This document shows positions 25,646 to 35,239 of a stretch of 64,000 nt of DNA, one piece after another. A model generated the notes under the pieces. That model was not told where the DNA came from. It did not search any database and saw nothing but the letters and a program-made list of their open reading frames with translations. Where the stretch lies: NCBI RefSeq assembly GCF_007753095.1, contig NZ_CP036348.1:4627411-4691410 (forward strand), in the 5' to 3' direction. Numbering within the stretch: the first letter of the stretch is position 1; each line of letters starts with the position of its first letter. Origin of the DNA: Rosistilla carotiformis. GTDB lineage: Bacteria > Planctomycetota > Planctomycetia > Pirellulales > Pirellulaceae. The position numbers were made by a program, and so were the translations under genes.

Positions 25646-27262
25646 CTATTCCGATTCGACCTCTTCGGCGCGACTGTCCGAAGGCGCACCGATCGCCGAC
25701 AACCAGTACGACCAAGCGACCAACAGCAGTCCGGTCACGGCGTACCCCAACGCGAACTGGCGGACCATCGCCGCCTCCGCACTCCACGGCCAATACAACG
25801 GCGATCCAGGAACGGGCGAATGAATCACCCCGAAGACCGTCAGCAAACCACAAAGAAGAAACAGCCCCCCGGCTCGACGCAATCGCTGGTCGATGATCGA
25901 AGCGAGTGCCGACGCCCACAGCAGACTTGTCAGAATGAATCCGTTGGAAAGGATCAGCAGTGTTTGCAGTTTGTCCCGCAACCCCGGATCGCCGAGCCCT
26001 TCGATCGAGTAGGCCGGATCGCCAAAGATCTGCGATGGAAAGCTGTTGGCTAAAAAGGCGAGGGCCGGAACGCAGGCCAACGCGACCGCTGCGTAGTGCC
26101 GGGTGGGAGTTGCAGAGAAGCTTTGCGCGGTGATCTCCAGACCGACAAAGATCAGAATCGGAAAGACCGCCGCTTCGGGGATGATCTGGTAGAAGTAGAC
26201 GAAGTAGCCGCCAACCCCCGCGGTTCCGATCAGCAATGCCGTCGCCAGAGTGTAAGCACTGCGGCCGCCCATCTGCTTGTAAGCGGGATGGCCGATGTAA
26301 GGCGTCGTTTGCACCACGCCGCCGCACAGCCCAGCCGCCAAGGTCGCGATCGCTTCGACAAAGATCACCGTCCCGGTCGGGTATTCGTCTCCCGCCGCCG
26401 CGGCGCTCTCGGTGCAATCGATTCCGCCGACGACGGTTCCGATCGCAAACGGAAGGACGATCGGCATGTACTTCATCGCTTCGCTAAAGCGATCGAGCCA
26501 CTGGAACTCAAACGCTTCCAACCACATCGATGGAAACATCGTCGGCGTGATCGAATGCTCCCCCGACGCCACGTACCCTTCGACGCCAAACGCCCGCAAC
26601 ACGTAGAACATCCCTCCGGCAACGATCAACGCGCCCAAGGTGCCGGGCACACGAAGGGGCAACGGCACCCGGCCGATCAGCGAAGTCAATACGATCGCCA
26701 ATGCGACCAAGCCGACCAACGGCGTTTTCAAAATATCTAGCAGCGGAAGAAAGCTGATCAACACCAAAGCGATCGCCGCCAGCGACCCAAGCAGCCCCGC
26801 CCGCGGAACGCTTCGTCGAATCCAACCGCTGACCGGCGAGCAGACGACTTTAAACAGGCCACTCATCACGATCGCCCAGATGCCAATGTGCCACGCGAAA
26901 CGGGCGGCTTCCATTTCATCGAGCCCCAGTCGAACCTTGCCGTCGATGAAGGCGGGACCGAGGACAAAGAAGACCATCCCGAAGGTGCTGGGCGTATCGA
27001 GCCCCAAAGGCATCGCGGTGACATCGCTGCGGCGCGTCCGCTTGGCCAACCAGAATGCGAGGGCGAAGAACATCAAATCGCCAACGAAGACGCCGATCGC
27101 CGTTCCGGGGACCATCGCCTGCACGGCGAATTCGGCGGGGAACTGGAAGACGCCCGCTAACAGACTGACCACCAAGATCAGCCCCGCGACGTTATCCAAC
27201 ATCAAACCAAAGAAGGCGTTGATGTCGCCTACGGCAAACCAGCGGTATCGGTCGTTGCTCAC
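25646..27262 (-). CDS. NCS2-type (xanthine/uracil/adenine-like) permease
   Basis: About 538 residues with 12-14 hydrophobic segments. Family-like features are the N-terminal DINAFFGLMLDNVAGLILVV, TAMPLGLDTPSTFGMVFF, and the substrate-site helix GGIDCTESAAAAGDEYPTG followed by GGVVQTTPYIGHPAYKQMGGR. These match the AzgA-like branch of NCS2/SulP transporters. The GTG start at 27262 (after AAGG at 9-base spacing) gives the usual N-terminus; an ATG at 27328 would add 22 residues. The substrate may be a nucleobase or an organic anion and cannot be fixed here. The C-terminus is acidic. Confidence 0.8.
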   Translation of the reverse strand: MSNDRYRWFAVGDINAFFGLMLDNVAGLILVVSLLAGVFQFPAEFAVQAMVPGTAIGVFVGDLMFFALAFWLAKRTRRSDVTAMPLGLDTPSTFGMVFFVLGPAFIDGKVRLGLDEMEAARFAWHIGIWAIVMSGLFKVVCSPVSGWIRRSVPRAGLLGSLAAIALVLISFLPLLDILKTPLVGLVALAIVLTSLIGRVPLPLRVPGTLGALIVAGGMFYVLRAFGVEGYVASGEHSITPTMFPSMWLEAFEFQWLDRFSEAMKYMPIVLPFAIGTVVGGIDCTESAAAAGDEYPTGTVIFVEAIATLAAGLCGGVVQTTPYIGHPAYKQMGGRSAYTLATALLIGTAGVGGYFVYFYQIIPEAAVFPILIFVGLEITAQSFSATPTRHYAAVALACVPALAFLANSFPSQIFGDPAYSIEGLGDPGLRDKLQTLLILSNGFILTSLLWASALASIIDQRLRRAGGLFLLCGLLTVFGVIHSPVPGSPLYWPWSAEAAMVRQFALGYAVTGLLLVAWSYWLSAIGAPSDSRAEEVESE

Positions 27263-27581
27263 GAGATGAGACCTTGCGACGTGGGGGAGGGAGAGGAGTC
27301 GCAGCTTCCGCCTAAGCTGAGCAACCATTCATTGGTCGCCTATCGTAACGGAGTGTTCGACAAATGCCAGCATGGGTGTTTGCATCGCCTCTTCGGTTGC
27401 TCCTACAATGTGGCCAGCAACCAAGGCGCTCGCTTCGCCCACCGGCACGCCGACCGGTCGGCGTGAAGCGTGCTGGCCGATGCGATCAAGCTTGTCCCCA
27501 ACAATCCAATCCACTCCGCCCGACGCGATCCAGAACGACCGATCGCCGACAGCGAGTGATCCAGCGGGCTCATCTACAATT
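27263..27581. other. Divergent intergenic region with a 20-base perfect palindrome
   Basis: This gap separates the divergent permease and ABC-operon starts and so should contain both promoters. The main feature is the palindrome at 27446-27465. If the permease starts at the ATG at 27328, the first 66 bases are coding. I see no small gene here. Confidence 0.5.
27446..27465. promoter_or_regulatory. 20-base perfect palindrome, possible operator
   Basis: CACGCCGACCGGTCGGCGTG is perfectly symmetrical. It lies 117 bases upstream of the ABC operon and about 180 bases upstream of the permease start, a position suited to a shared regulator. Confidence 0.4.
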
Positions 27582-27872
27582 ATGGAAAACGTCGAATCCG
27601 ATGGCTTGCTGCCCCGGTTCACCTTGCGGTGGTTCTCGATCCTCTTCACCCTCTCGGTTCTGGTCGCATGGATCTTCCGGCAATCGGTGCTGGGGAGCCA
27701 ATGGGCCTCGGCGGCGATGGTCACCCTGGCGGTGATGGCTGGCATGTTTGCGATCTACGCGGTCCTGTTCATGCTGATCTGGGCGCCCAACGCGTTGGCC
27801 AACTTGGGAAACGCTTCGGGCAAGCAGGCCGCGGAGCGTTCGACTCGCGATGACGCTGAGGCGGACGCATGA
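27582..27872 (+). CDS. Small two-helix membrane protein, first gene of ABC operon
   Basis: 96 residues from the ATG at 27582 (MENVESDGLLPRF); the frame is open further upstream but without support. Two membrane helices (about residues 17-34 and 43-66) are followed by a short polar tail. No family is recognised. Its TGA overlaps the next ATG (ATGA), which ties it to the operon, where it may be an accessory subunit. Confidence 0.7.
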   Translation: MENVESDGLLPRFTLRWFSILFTLSVLVAWIFRQSVLGSQWASAAMVTLAVMAGMFAIYAVLFMLIWAPNALANLGNASGKQAAERSTRDDAEADA

Positions 27873-30208
27873 TTGGTTCACGCGGTATTGGCCGCAACGG
27901 AATCCCCGCGGCAACAGCGGTTCTGCTGGCGGTTGCGATCACGATCGCGCTAGGCTCTCTGACAACAAACCCGTTGCTTGCCGATGAATTGCTAGCAGAT
28001 TTTCCCATCGATGGCGCGAAGGGTTCTGGAATCGCATTGACGGTGACGGCGGGATCGGCCCAACGTGTTGGAGTCTGCCCTGTCACGGTGGAGGTGCGTT
28101 CGATCGGCCCCACTTTCGCAGCGGACCGAAAGCTGACGATCGAATTGCGGCCGCGCTCGGCGCCGCCAAATCAGAACACGTTTGATTTCCGTCAGACGAT
28201 CGATTTGGCGGAATCGGACAGCATCCATCGCGTGGTGCTAGAAGTTCCGATCTATTACCCGTGGACGCAGTGCCGCGTTCGCGTCTTGGAAGATGGCGCC
28301 GTGTTGCCGGGTCACGACAGCCAATCGGCGACCCCGATCTTTTTGAGCACCGACAATATTCCCGCCCTGACCCTCACGATCATCGAATCGCGGACTGTCG
28401 ATTCCGATCCGCCGGACTGGCAGCGGTTTCCGGATTGCCGGTCGTTATGGTGGGCGGCGCGTGGTGAGATGGAACCGGCGCACTATTTGCGACCGAAGCA
28501 ACTGGATCACGAAGATGCGAAGTTGTCGATCCGGCCCCCTGGCCCGACACCTCTTGCGATCAAGACCGTGCACGAAGATCGGCTGCCCGACCGGTGGACA
28601 TTATATAATGACACCGATGCCGTGATGGTCTCGGTGAAAACGTTGCAACGGATCGCGGAAGAGAACCCGACGTCTCTGTTGGCATTGCAGCAATGGCTTT
28701 CGACCGGCGGGGTGCTTTGGACCTACGGCGATGCGGGCAGTCGAAGTTTGTCCGCACTGTTTTCAATGTCCGATGCGTGGGAACGATTGCCCCTTTCAAA
28801 GATCCAACAGGCCTCGCAAACCGCTCCGCTACAAAGCCAAGCGACCACCGGACACAGCTTTGCTCCGCAGGATCTCGTCTCCACAATGGAACGGGTGATG
28901 AACAACGCGAACCTGCAACATCCGTTTGTGCTGGTCGAAGGAGCCCGTTCGGTCCAACAACGGATCACGACCCATCGGTACCTGGCGGGCAAGATCGTTC
29001 ACATCGACGATCCCTATCCCTTCCCCGGATCAATTCCCCAATGGAAGACGATGGTCACGGCCACCCCCGCGCAAATCGGAACCGAAAATCGGCTGGGGTT
29101 CGACATCGTTCATGGCGACAGCAACTTCTGGACTTGGTTGATCGCCGAGGTCGGCCAGCCTCCGGTCTATACCTTCCTGGGGATGATCTCGCTGTTTGTG
29201 CTGCTGGTCGGGCCCGTCTCGTACTACGTCTTCCTGTACCTCAAACGGCTGTATCTGTTTTTCGTCTTCGCCCCGATCGTGGCCCTGATCTGCACCGCCG
29301 CGATTGGACTGTACGCCATGATCGCCGACGGCTTCGGCAGCCGGGTCCGAATCCGGCACCTGACGTTACTGAATGCTAGCGGCGCCGGCGTGAACTGGTC
29401 ACGACAAACGTACTTCTCCGGACTCCGGCCGCGCGACGGCGTCGCGTGGTCGCGCGACACGGCGGTCTACCCGTTGCGCGAACCGCAGCAACCGGGTGGT
29501 GGCGCGACGCAAGAAAACGAAGACGCCGGCGCCGCGCAGGTGGTCATCGACGCAGATGCGATCCGGCTGCAAGGCACTTTCATGCCTTCGCGAACGCAAT
29601 CGCAATTCGTCGCGATCACACCCCAAATGGATGGCGGTGCGATCGTTGCACGTCGCGGTAAAGGCATCGTCCGCGTCGAAAATCGAACCGAACACCCGAT
29701 CCAATCGATCCTTCTTGCCGACGCTAGCAAACGCATTTGGGTCGCCGAAGCGATCGAAGCCCGAGGGGCGGCCGACGCGGTGGCGATGTTGCCCGTCGAT
29801 GCCGCGCGATGGATGACAACGAACTATTTGGACAACGCACCGGAGTTGCCGGCCGGATATCAGGACGCCTCGCAAAGCGAACTGCTTCGTTTGGGGAACC
29901 GGCGTCGGCTTCGCAACTCCCGTGGACCACGGATCTTCAACACCTCCAGCGTGGGGGGGCTGGTCGAAGCGATGTTCCGGAACACGATGGTTGAACAGGG
30001 TGCGCCCCCCGCGAACCACTTTGTCGCCTTGGCGGATGTTCCCGCCGAAGCGATCGGAATCGATGGTGCCAAGCCGGTTGAATGCATTCACATGATGATG
30101 GGTGAAGTTCGGTTTGTCGGAGAACCCGACAGCGATGGTGATCGCGATGAAGCCGCTGGCGAAGTCGCTCCGGTGACGAACGACGAAACTGCGGAGAGCG
30201 ACGAATGA
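27869..30208 (+). CDS. Large exported membrane protein of ABC operon (GldG-like role inferred)
   Basis: 779 residues. An N-terminal hydrophobic signal or anchor (about residues 12-32) precedes about 400 residues predicted to lie outside the membrane. Within these, residues about 245-330 (DAVMVSVKTLQRI, WLSTGGVLWTYGDAG) resemble the glutamine-amidotransferase-like fold seen in GldG/DUF4350-type partners of ABC transporters. Three membrane segments follow (about 430-495). The C-terminal 280 residues are again soluble, ending in a very acidic tail. Both ends overlap neighbours by ATGA. It probably works with the ATPase and permease; the function of the complex is unknown. Confidence 0.72.
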   Translation: MIGSRGIGRNGIPAATAVLLAVAITIALGSLTTNPLLADELLADFPIDGAKGSGIALTVTAGSAQRVGVCPVTVEVRSIGPTFAADRKLTIELRPRSAPPNQNTFDFRQTIDLAESDSIHRVVLEVPIYYPWTQCRVRVLEDGAVLPGHDSQSATPIFLSTDNIPALTLTIIESRTVDSDPPDWQRFPDCRSLWWAARGEMEPAHYLRPKQLDHEDAKLSIRPPGPTPLAIKTVHEDRLPDRWTLYNDTDAVMVSVKTLQRIAEENPTSLLALQQWLSTGGVLWTYGDAGSRSLSALFSMSDAWERLPLSKIQQASQTAPLQSQATTGHSFAPQDLVSTMERVMNNANLQHPFVLVEGARSVQQRITTHRYLAGKIVHIDDPYPFPGSIPQWKTMVTATPAQIGTENRLGFDIVHGDSNFWTWLIAEVGQPPVYTFLGMISLFVLLVGPVSYYVFLYLKRLYLFFVFAPIVALICTAAIGLYAMIADGFGSRVRIRHLTLLNASGAGVNWSRQTYFSGLRPRDGVAWSRDTAVYPLREPQQPGGGATQENEDAGAAQVVIDADAIRLQGTFMPSRTQSQFVAITPQMDGGAIVARRGKGIVRVENRTEHPIQSILLADASKRIWVAEAIEARGAADAVAMLPVDAARWMTTNYLDNAPELPAGYQDASQSELLRLGNRRRLRNSRGPRIFNTSSVGGLVEAMFRNTMVEQGAPPANHFVALADVPAEAIGIDGAKPVECIHMMMGEVRFVGEPDSDGDRDEAAGEVAPVTNDETAESDE

Positions 30209-31158
30209 TTCCCTACCACAGCGACAATGCGGTGATCGAACTGCGGCGTCTGCACCGCAGCTTTGGCAAGACCCGCGCGGTCAACGATGTTTCGTTTAGT
30301 GTTCCCCGTGGAACGGTGTTCGGCTACATCGGCCCCAACGGCGCGGGGAAGACGACCAGCATGCGGATCTTGGCGACGCTGGAATTGCCGACGCTGGGGG
30401 ATGCGTATGTCGATGGTTTTTCGGTCGTCAATGATCCCGATCACGTTCGCCGTCGATTGGGATTCATGCCCGACGCGTTTGGCACCTACCCGAGCGTGAA
30501 CTGTCACGAATACATCGACTTCTACGCGCGAGCCTACGGACTGGCCGGGCGCCAGCGGCACCAACGAGTCCGCTGGGTGATGGACTTCACGCGATTGGAC
30601 GGTATCGCCGAGAAACCGATCCGCGGACTCAGCAAAGGGATGAAGCAGCGGTTGTGCCTGGGCCGAGCTTTGGTTCACGATCCGGCAGTTCTGATCCTCG
30701 ACGAACCGGCGGCCGGATTGGATCCTCGGGCGCGGATCGAATTGCGAAGGATGATCCGGGCGCTGGCCGAAGATGGCAAAACCGTTTTGGTCAGCAGCCA
30801 CATCCTGACGGAGCTAGCCGAGATGTGCGATCGGGTCGGGATCATCGAACAGGGGCGTCTTTTGGCGACCGGCAGTGTCGATGAGATCCAACGCCAGCAG
30901 CGCACCCATCGCGAGTTTGTGGTTCGGGTGATCGACCATCGCGACACGGCGGTTCAAATGCTGGAGAGCAACGATCATGTCAGCCACTTGATCGTCGATG
31001 GAGAATTGGTTCGCTTCCAATACGAAGGCGATGTCACCCATCAGGCGACGCTGCTCGCATCGCTGATCGCGGCGGGGGTGAGTGTCGCGGAATTTTCATC
31101 GCACGCCCGATCGCTGGAAGATGTCTTCATGCAAGTTACCGAAGGGTTGGTGCAATGA
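30205..31158 (+). CDS. ABC transporter ATP-binding protein
   Basis: A 317-residue nucleotide-binding subunit. Seen are Walker A GPNGAGKTTS (about residue 44), a Q-loop region LGFMPDAFGTYPSV, the signature LSKGMKQRLCLGRAL, Walker B AVLILDEPAAGLDP and the H-loop VLVSSHIL. The C-terminal 90 residues are the extra domain seen in ABC-2 type exporters (CcmA/NatA/DrrA class). It energises the permease encoded next, and ATGA overlaps link it to both neighbours. Confidence 0.93.
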   Translation: MIPYHSDNAVIELRRLHRSFGKTRAVNDVSFSVPRGTVFGYIGPNGAGKTTSMRILATLELPTLGDAYVDGFSVVNDPDHVRRRLGFMPDAFGTYPSVNCHEYIDFYARAYGLAGRQRHQRVRWVMDFTRLDGIAEKPIRGLSKGMKQRLCLGRALVHDPAVLILDEPAAGLDPRARIELRRMIRALAEDGKTVLVSSHILTELAEMCDRVGIIEQGRLLATGSVDEIQRQQRTHREFVVRVIDHRDTAVQMLESNDHVSHLIVDGELVRFQYEGDVTHQATLLASLIAAGVSVAEFSSHARSLEDVFMQVTEGLVQ

Positions 31159-32795
31159 GTCAGGAAGTAGTGCAACCGACAACGGCGGAAGCTCCGCTGT
31201 GGATCCAACGCATCGATGCGTTCTTCGATCGCGCGGGGGATTGGTGCAATCCGATCCTTGTCAAAGAAGCGCGGCAGGCGTTAAAGAGTCGCCAATTTAT
31301 CTGGACCTTCGCCGTGCTGTTGCTGGGCGCCTGGATCTGGTCGTTCGCCGGTACCTTATTAATGATGCCGGGGATCTATTATGTTCCCGGTGGCCGCGCG
31401 ATGCTGCTGGGATACTACTGGGTCCTCGCGGTGCCAATGATGTTGGTCGCGCCGATGGCCGCCAATCGATCGTTGGTGGCGGAGCGCGAGGACGGCACGT
31501 ACGAAGTCCTGTCGATCACGACACTCTCGTCCTACCAAATCATCCTCGGCAAACTGGCCAGTTCCGTGCTGCAGTTGGTGATCTACTTCACCGCGCTGGT
31601 TCCGTGCGTTGCCTTCACCTACATCTTGCGCGGGATCGACCTGCCCAGCATTGCGCTACTGATCGCGTCGACCTTTCTGACATCGGTCTTTATGGTCGTC
31701 GTCGGGCTGTTCCTCGCATCGATCTCCAACACGCGATCGCTGCAATCGTTGCTGATGATCGGAATGTTGTTGTTGGTCCTGTTGGCGGAATACCTGCACG
31801 GCGCATTTGCCATGACCTTGATGACGTCGGGAATTCGTAGCGACGACAGCGAACTGCTGGTACTGCTGCTAGCAATCTTTACTCTCTACCTAGTCGTTTC
31901 GATTTTCTTGATCGTCGCGTCGGCCGCCAGTTTGTCGCCGGTCAGCGAAAACCGATCGACGCGGTTGCGAATCATGATGCTGGTGCTGCAAGGGGTGGCC
32001 ATCTTCTGGGCACTCTACCTGATCATGTACTCCAACGATCTGGGAGTCCGATTTTCGCGCAGCATGTTTTACGACTTCTTTCCGGGACGCGGAACGGGCA
32101 TCGTCATCCTCGTGCTATCGGCTTTCTATTGGATCGCGATGGGCGGATTGATGTTGGGTGAATCGGAGACTTTGTCGGCGCGGGTCCGACGCGGACTCCC
32201 CAAAACCTTTCTCGGTCGCGTTCTGTTGACCTGGCTGAATCCTGGCCCGGGGACCGGCATGGTCTTCGCCATCTCCAGCTTCGCCGGCATCGTCGCGGCG
32301 ATCTATGCGTTGGAAGCATGGGGCGTGATCCATCGCGTGGCGAACAACCAATCGACCGTTCCGCTCGGGATGACGCTGCTGGGTTACATGATGTTCTTTC
32401 TCGGCATCACGCACTTGCTGGTCTCGCTGGTCCGCGGCAAAGGAAGCGTCACCCCGTTTGTGTCCCTTGTCGCCACGCTGTTGATGATGTCGCTGGGCTG
32501 CATCATCCCCTATTCGATCGGCCTGTACGTAAACAACTTCCGCAGCTTCACTTGGGATGAAACCCAGATCACCAATTGGGCTTGGACGCTGAGGCAGTTC
32601 GCCAATGGCGCGACCGCGGTCTCGATCCCCTGGATGGTCCTGACGATGGGATTGTTGGCGGTTGCCGCGAATCTACTTTACGTCGGCCGCGACGTGATGA
32701 TCCGCCGCGTCTCGACACCGCAGCGCGTGTTGGATGAACTGGCCGCGCTAAATCCGATGCCCGAAAGCGAAACGCCGATCGATCCGTTGGCGTAG
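31155..32795 (+). CDS. ABC-2 type transporter permease
   Basis: A 546-residue integral membrane protein with about 12 hydrophobic segments. The N-terminal NPILVKEARQALKSRQF is the elbow-helix motif of NatB/ABC-2 permeases. The segment LVAEREDGTYEVLSITTLSS is the typical cytoplasmic coupling loop. It is longer than the usual 6-helix permease, so two half-units may be fused in one chain. The operon lacks a periplasmic substrate-binding protein, which fits export or membrane remodelling rather than uptake. Confidence 0.85.
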   Translation: MSQEVVQPTTAEAPLWIQRIDAFFDRAGDWCNPILVKEARQALKSRQFIWTFAVLLLGAWIWSFAGTLLMMPGIYYVPGGRAMLLGYYWVLAVPMMLVAPMAANRSLVAEREDGTYEVLSITTLSSYQIILGKLASSVLQLVIYFTALVPCVAFTYILRGIDLPSIALLIASTFLTSVFMVVVGLFLASISNTRSLQSLLMIGMLLLVLLAEYLHGAFAMTLMTSGIRSDDSELLVLLLAIFTLYLVVSIFLIVASAASLSPVSENRSTRLRIMMLVLQGVAIFWALYLIMYSNDLGVRFSRSMFYDFFPGRGTGIVILVLSAFYWIAMGGLMLGESETLSARVRRGLPKTFLGRVLLTWLNPGPGTGMVFAISSFAGIVAAIYALEAWGVIHRVANNQSTVPLGMTLLGYMMFFLGITHLLVSLVRGKGSVTPFVSLVATLLMMSLGCIIPYSIGLYVNNFRSFTWDETQITNWAWTLRQFANGATAVSIPWMVLTMGLLAVAANLLYVGRDVMIRRVSTPQRVLDELAALNPMPESETPIDPLA

Positions 32796-32858
32796 TACGA
32801 GCGAAGCATTCCGGCGCCCAGGGGCAACTGACAACGCCACCGTTTGGGCCCTATCACA

Positions 32859-34499
32859 TTATTTCAAGACCGCGTCGGTGGTCGCAGGATCGACCGGCGC
32901 GCGTTCCTCGTCCCGAGGCGGACGTCGGTTAAACGGACGGTCTTCGCCGCGCGGCGGACCGCCGCCACGCTTCCCACCATCAAAACCGGGCGAATCAAAT
33001 CCGCCACCGCGACCCTCGGGTCCGCGTCCGTCGGGCCCGCGGCGATCACCGCCACGCCCCTCGGTTCCACGGCCGTCCCACGGTCGGAAATTGGACCGTC
33101 CGCCGCCACGACTGCGGAGCGCCTTCAGCGCTTCGTTGGGATCGCTCAAATCGATCCGTTCCCGCCACATCGCATCGGCCGATTCATAGGCGTCCAACGG
33201 ACTATTGCCGATTCCATCGATCGGTGATCGCTTCCAGGCTGCGAACATCGCCCAGAAGAACAAACGACCGGACACGTCTGTCGAACCCTCCACTTTTTGC
33301 AGAAACTGCGCCGCTTTCGGAGTCAGCGATTGCCGTACCGATTGCTGTTCCCGCGGCGTCAGCGGCCGTAACTTGGATAGCCACGGAAAGGGCCCCGCGT
33401 CCTTCGGAGAGTTGTTTCGCAACCCGGGCAAAACGAAAGTCTTGACCAGCATGTGGGCCAAAACATCGTCGACGTCCAACGACTGCTCTTTGCTAACCTT
33501 CTGAGCCCGACGTTGCAAATCGGCAAGCCCGTCTTCGGGAAACACCTTTTGCAATTCGGCGACACGCGAGCGTGCGATTTCGAACATCGATTGATACAGC
33601 TTGTCCAGATCCTCAGCTGTCAATTGTTCATGGTCTCCCTGCCGCGCCTCTTGGATCGTCTCGATCACCAAATCCAAACGCTCCGAAGCCGATGCGGATT
33701 GCAGTTTGGTCTGTTTGGGAGGCGAAAGCGTGTCGAGCCAATCGACATAACTAACCAACGTTTCGGTCAACTGCTCCGCGTCGTCGCGGGCTTCGATCTG
33801 ACGAACGTAGCCCTTTAGTTCCGCTTGCCGGTCGATCGGCTGAGCACTCAATTGCTCGTATTGCAGCTGCAGGTCTCGCTTCAAATCGGTCGACATCTCA
33901 GCCAACTGCGACGACCGCGCGGTCTCGCCGACGGCTGACAACCGGGCTTCGATTTTTCGATCTGGCAGTTCTTCCAAATCGTGACTGATCGAAATGTGTT
34001 CTTGCCAAGCGGGCAATTGCGCCAGGGAGGCGAAAAACTTCAAATCCGCTTCCCCTTTGATTTGCGAATAGGCGCGAAGATGTTCGGCCACGGCCAAACC
34101 TTCCAACAGTTCGCGTTTTTGTTCCTGCTGGTAACCACGCACGATCACCACGCCCACAAGGAACGTGATCGCGGTGGTGAACAGCAATCCGATCGACGCG
34201 GCGGTCAATTTCCAAGGCCGCCGCTGTTTGACGATGTCCAATTCCTGGGACGCACTGATCGCGATCATCTCCACCGTCGTCCGTGCAAAGTCGGCGTTGA
34301 CCGTGGTCCGCGGCAATTCATCCAGCATGTCGAACGTTTGCTGAAGCGATCGCAACCGCTGTTTGCAATCGGGGTCCTCCATCAAACGTTCTTCGAGCGC
34401 AGCCCTTTGGTCATCTTCGAGTTCACCGTCGAGATAGGCAACCAATTGTTCGTCGAGGTCGCTGGGCGAACCGTCGTCGATCGGGCGTGTTGCTTCCAT
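32859..34499 (-). CDS. Anti-sigma-factor-like transmembrane protein with Gly/Arg-rich tail
   Basis: 546 residues. The N-terminal 65 residues (LVAYLDGELEDDQRAALEERL, cut at its central part) resemble the helical anti-sigma domain, but the HxxxCxxC zinc motif is absent. One membrane helix lies at about 100-122. A long helical region with many Glu, Gln and Leu residues follows (about 130-430). The C-terminus (about 460-535) is low complexity, rich in Gly, Arg, Pro and Asp, with several GRG/RGG groups. It lies 92 bases downstream of the sigma factor gene on the same strand, the usual arrangement for a sigma factor and its membrane-bound inhibitor. Confidence 0.8.
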   Translation of the reverse strand: MEATRPIDDGSPSDLDEQLVAYLDGELEDDQRAALEERLMEDPDCKQRLRSLQQTFDMLDELPRTTVNADFARTTVEMIAISASQELDIVKQRRPWKLTAASIGLLFTTAITFLVGVVIVRGYQQEQKRELLEGLAVAEHLRAYSQIKGEADLKFFASLAQLPAWQEHISISHDLEELPDRKIEARLSAVGETARSSQLAEMSTDLKRDLQLQYEQLSAQPIDRQAELKGYVRQIEARDDAEQLTETLVSYVDWLDTLSPPKQTKLQSASASERLDLVIETIQEARQGDHEQLTAEDLDKLYQSMFEIARSRVAELQKVFPEDGLADLQRRAQKVSKEQSLDVDDVLAHMLVKTFVLPGLRNNSPKDAGPFPWLSKLRPLTPREQQSVRQSLTPKAAQFLQKVEGSTDVSGRLFFWAMFAAWKRSPIDGIGNSPLDAYESADAMWRERIDLSDPNEALKALRSRGGGRSNFRPWDGRGTEGRGGDRRGPDGRGPEGRGGGFDSPGFDGGKRGGGPPRGEDRPFNRRPPRDEERAPVDPATTDAVLK

Positions 34500-34591
34500 T
34501 GTTCTACTTGAAATTAAAGGCTGCGGTTTGTGTTCGTACCGATGGAATGAAATTCAAAAATTTGAACGTTCCGACCTAAGGTGCCATGCGA

Positions 34592-35239
34592 TCAATCGTC
34601 GGCGTCGGTCGATTTGCTGGAGGCTGCCAAGTGGGAACCTTGATTCATGTACGGCTCAAGAATTTCTTTCAGATTCACGCGTGCTCGAGATAACAGACTT
34701 TTCACGGCTTGCGGCGTCATCTTCATCACCTCGGCGATCTCCGCGTAGCTGAGCTCCTCGAAACGACTCAACCACAACGCCATCCGTTGTCGTTCACTTA
34801 ATTCCTGAATTGCCATTCGAACGATTTCGGCCCGTTCCAACCCTTCGATCTGTCGCGCCGGCATCTGCCCACTGGCGGCCAAGGCCAACGATTCCAAAGT
34901 CGCATCGCTTTCGTCCGCGTTGCGTCGTGGCGCGTCGGTCGCCCGCACTTCACGGCGTCGGCTTGCCGAACGGAGCGCGTTCTTAGCGACGTTGCCCGCG
35001 ATGGTGAACAACCACGTTGAAAATTTTGCTCCCGGTTCGTAGCTCTTCCGCGCCCGATAGACGCGCAAGAAAACGTCTTGCGCCAGGTCTTCGGCCATGT
35101 CCCGCCGCGGTGCCAAGTGTTCCAACAATTGCACCAGACGGTTCTGATAGCGATGGACCAATTCCTCAAACGCGGTGGCGTCATCGTTGCGTACGCGCAG
35201 CATCAAACGGACGTCGGGGTCCAATTGCTGATAACGCAT
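34592..35239 (-). CDS. ECF-type RNA polymerase sigma factor
   Basis: 215 residues from the ATG at 35239; a TTG at 35263 would add eight. Region 2 is clear: AFEELVHRYQNRLVQLL, DMAEDLAQDVFLRVYRA and FSTWLFTIAGNVAKN. Region 4 is QELSERQRMALWLSRFEELS and AEIAEVMKMTPQAVKSLLSR (helix-turn-helix). The linker between them is longer than usual, about 45 residues. The following gene encodes a membrane anti-sigma-like protein, so release of the sigma factor in response to an envelope signal is likely. Confidence 0.92.
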   Translation of the reverse strand: MRYQQLDPDVRLMLRVRNDDATAFEELVHRYQNRLVQLLEHLAPRRDMAEDLAQDVFLRVYRARKSYEPGAKFSTWLFTIAGNVAKNALRSASRRREVRATDAPRRNADESDATLESLALAASGQMPARQIEGLERAEIVRMAIQELSERQRMALWLSRFEELSYAEIAEVMKMTPQAVKSLLSRARVNLKEILEPYMNQGSHLAASSKSTDADD

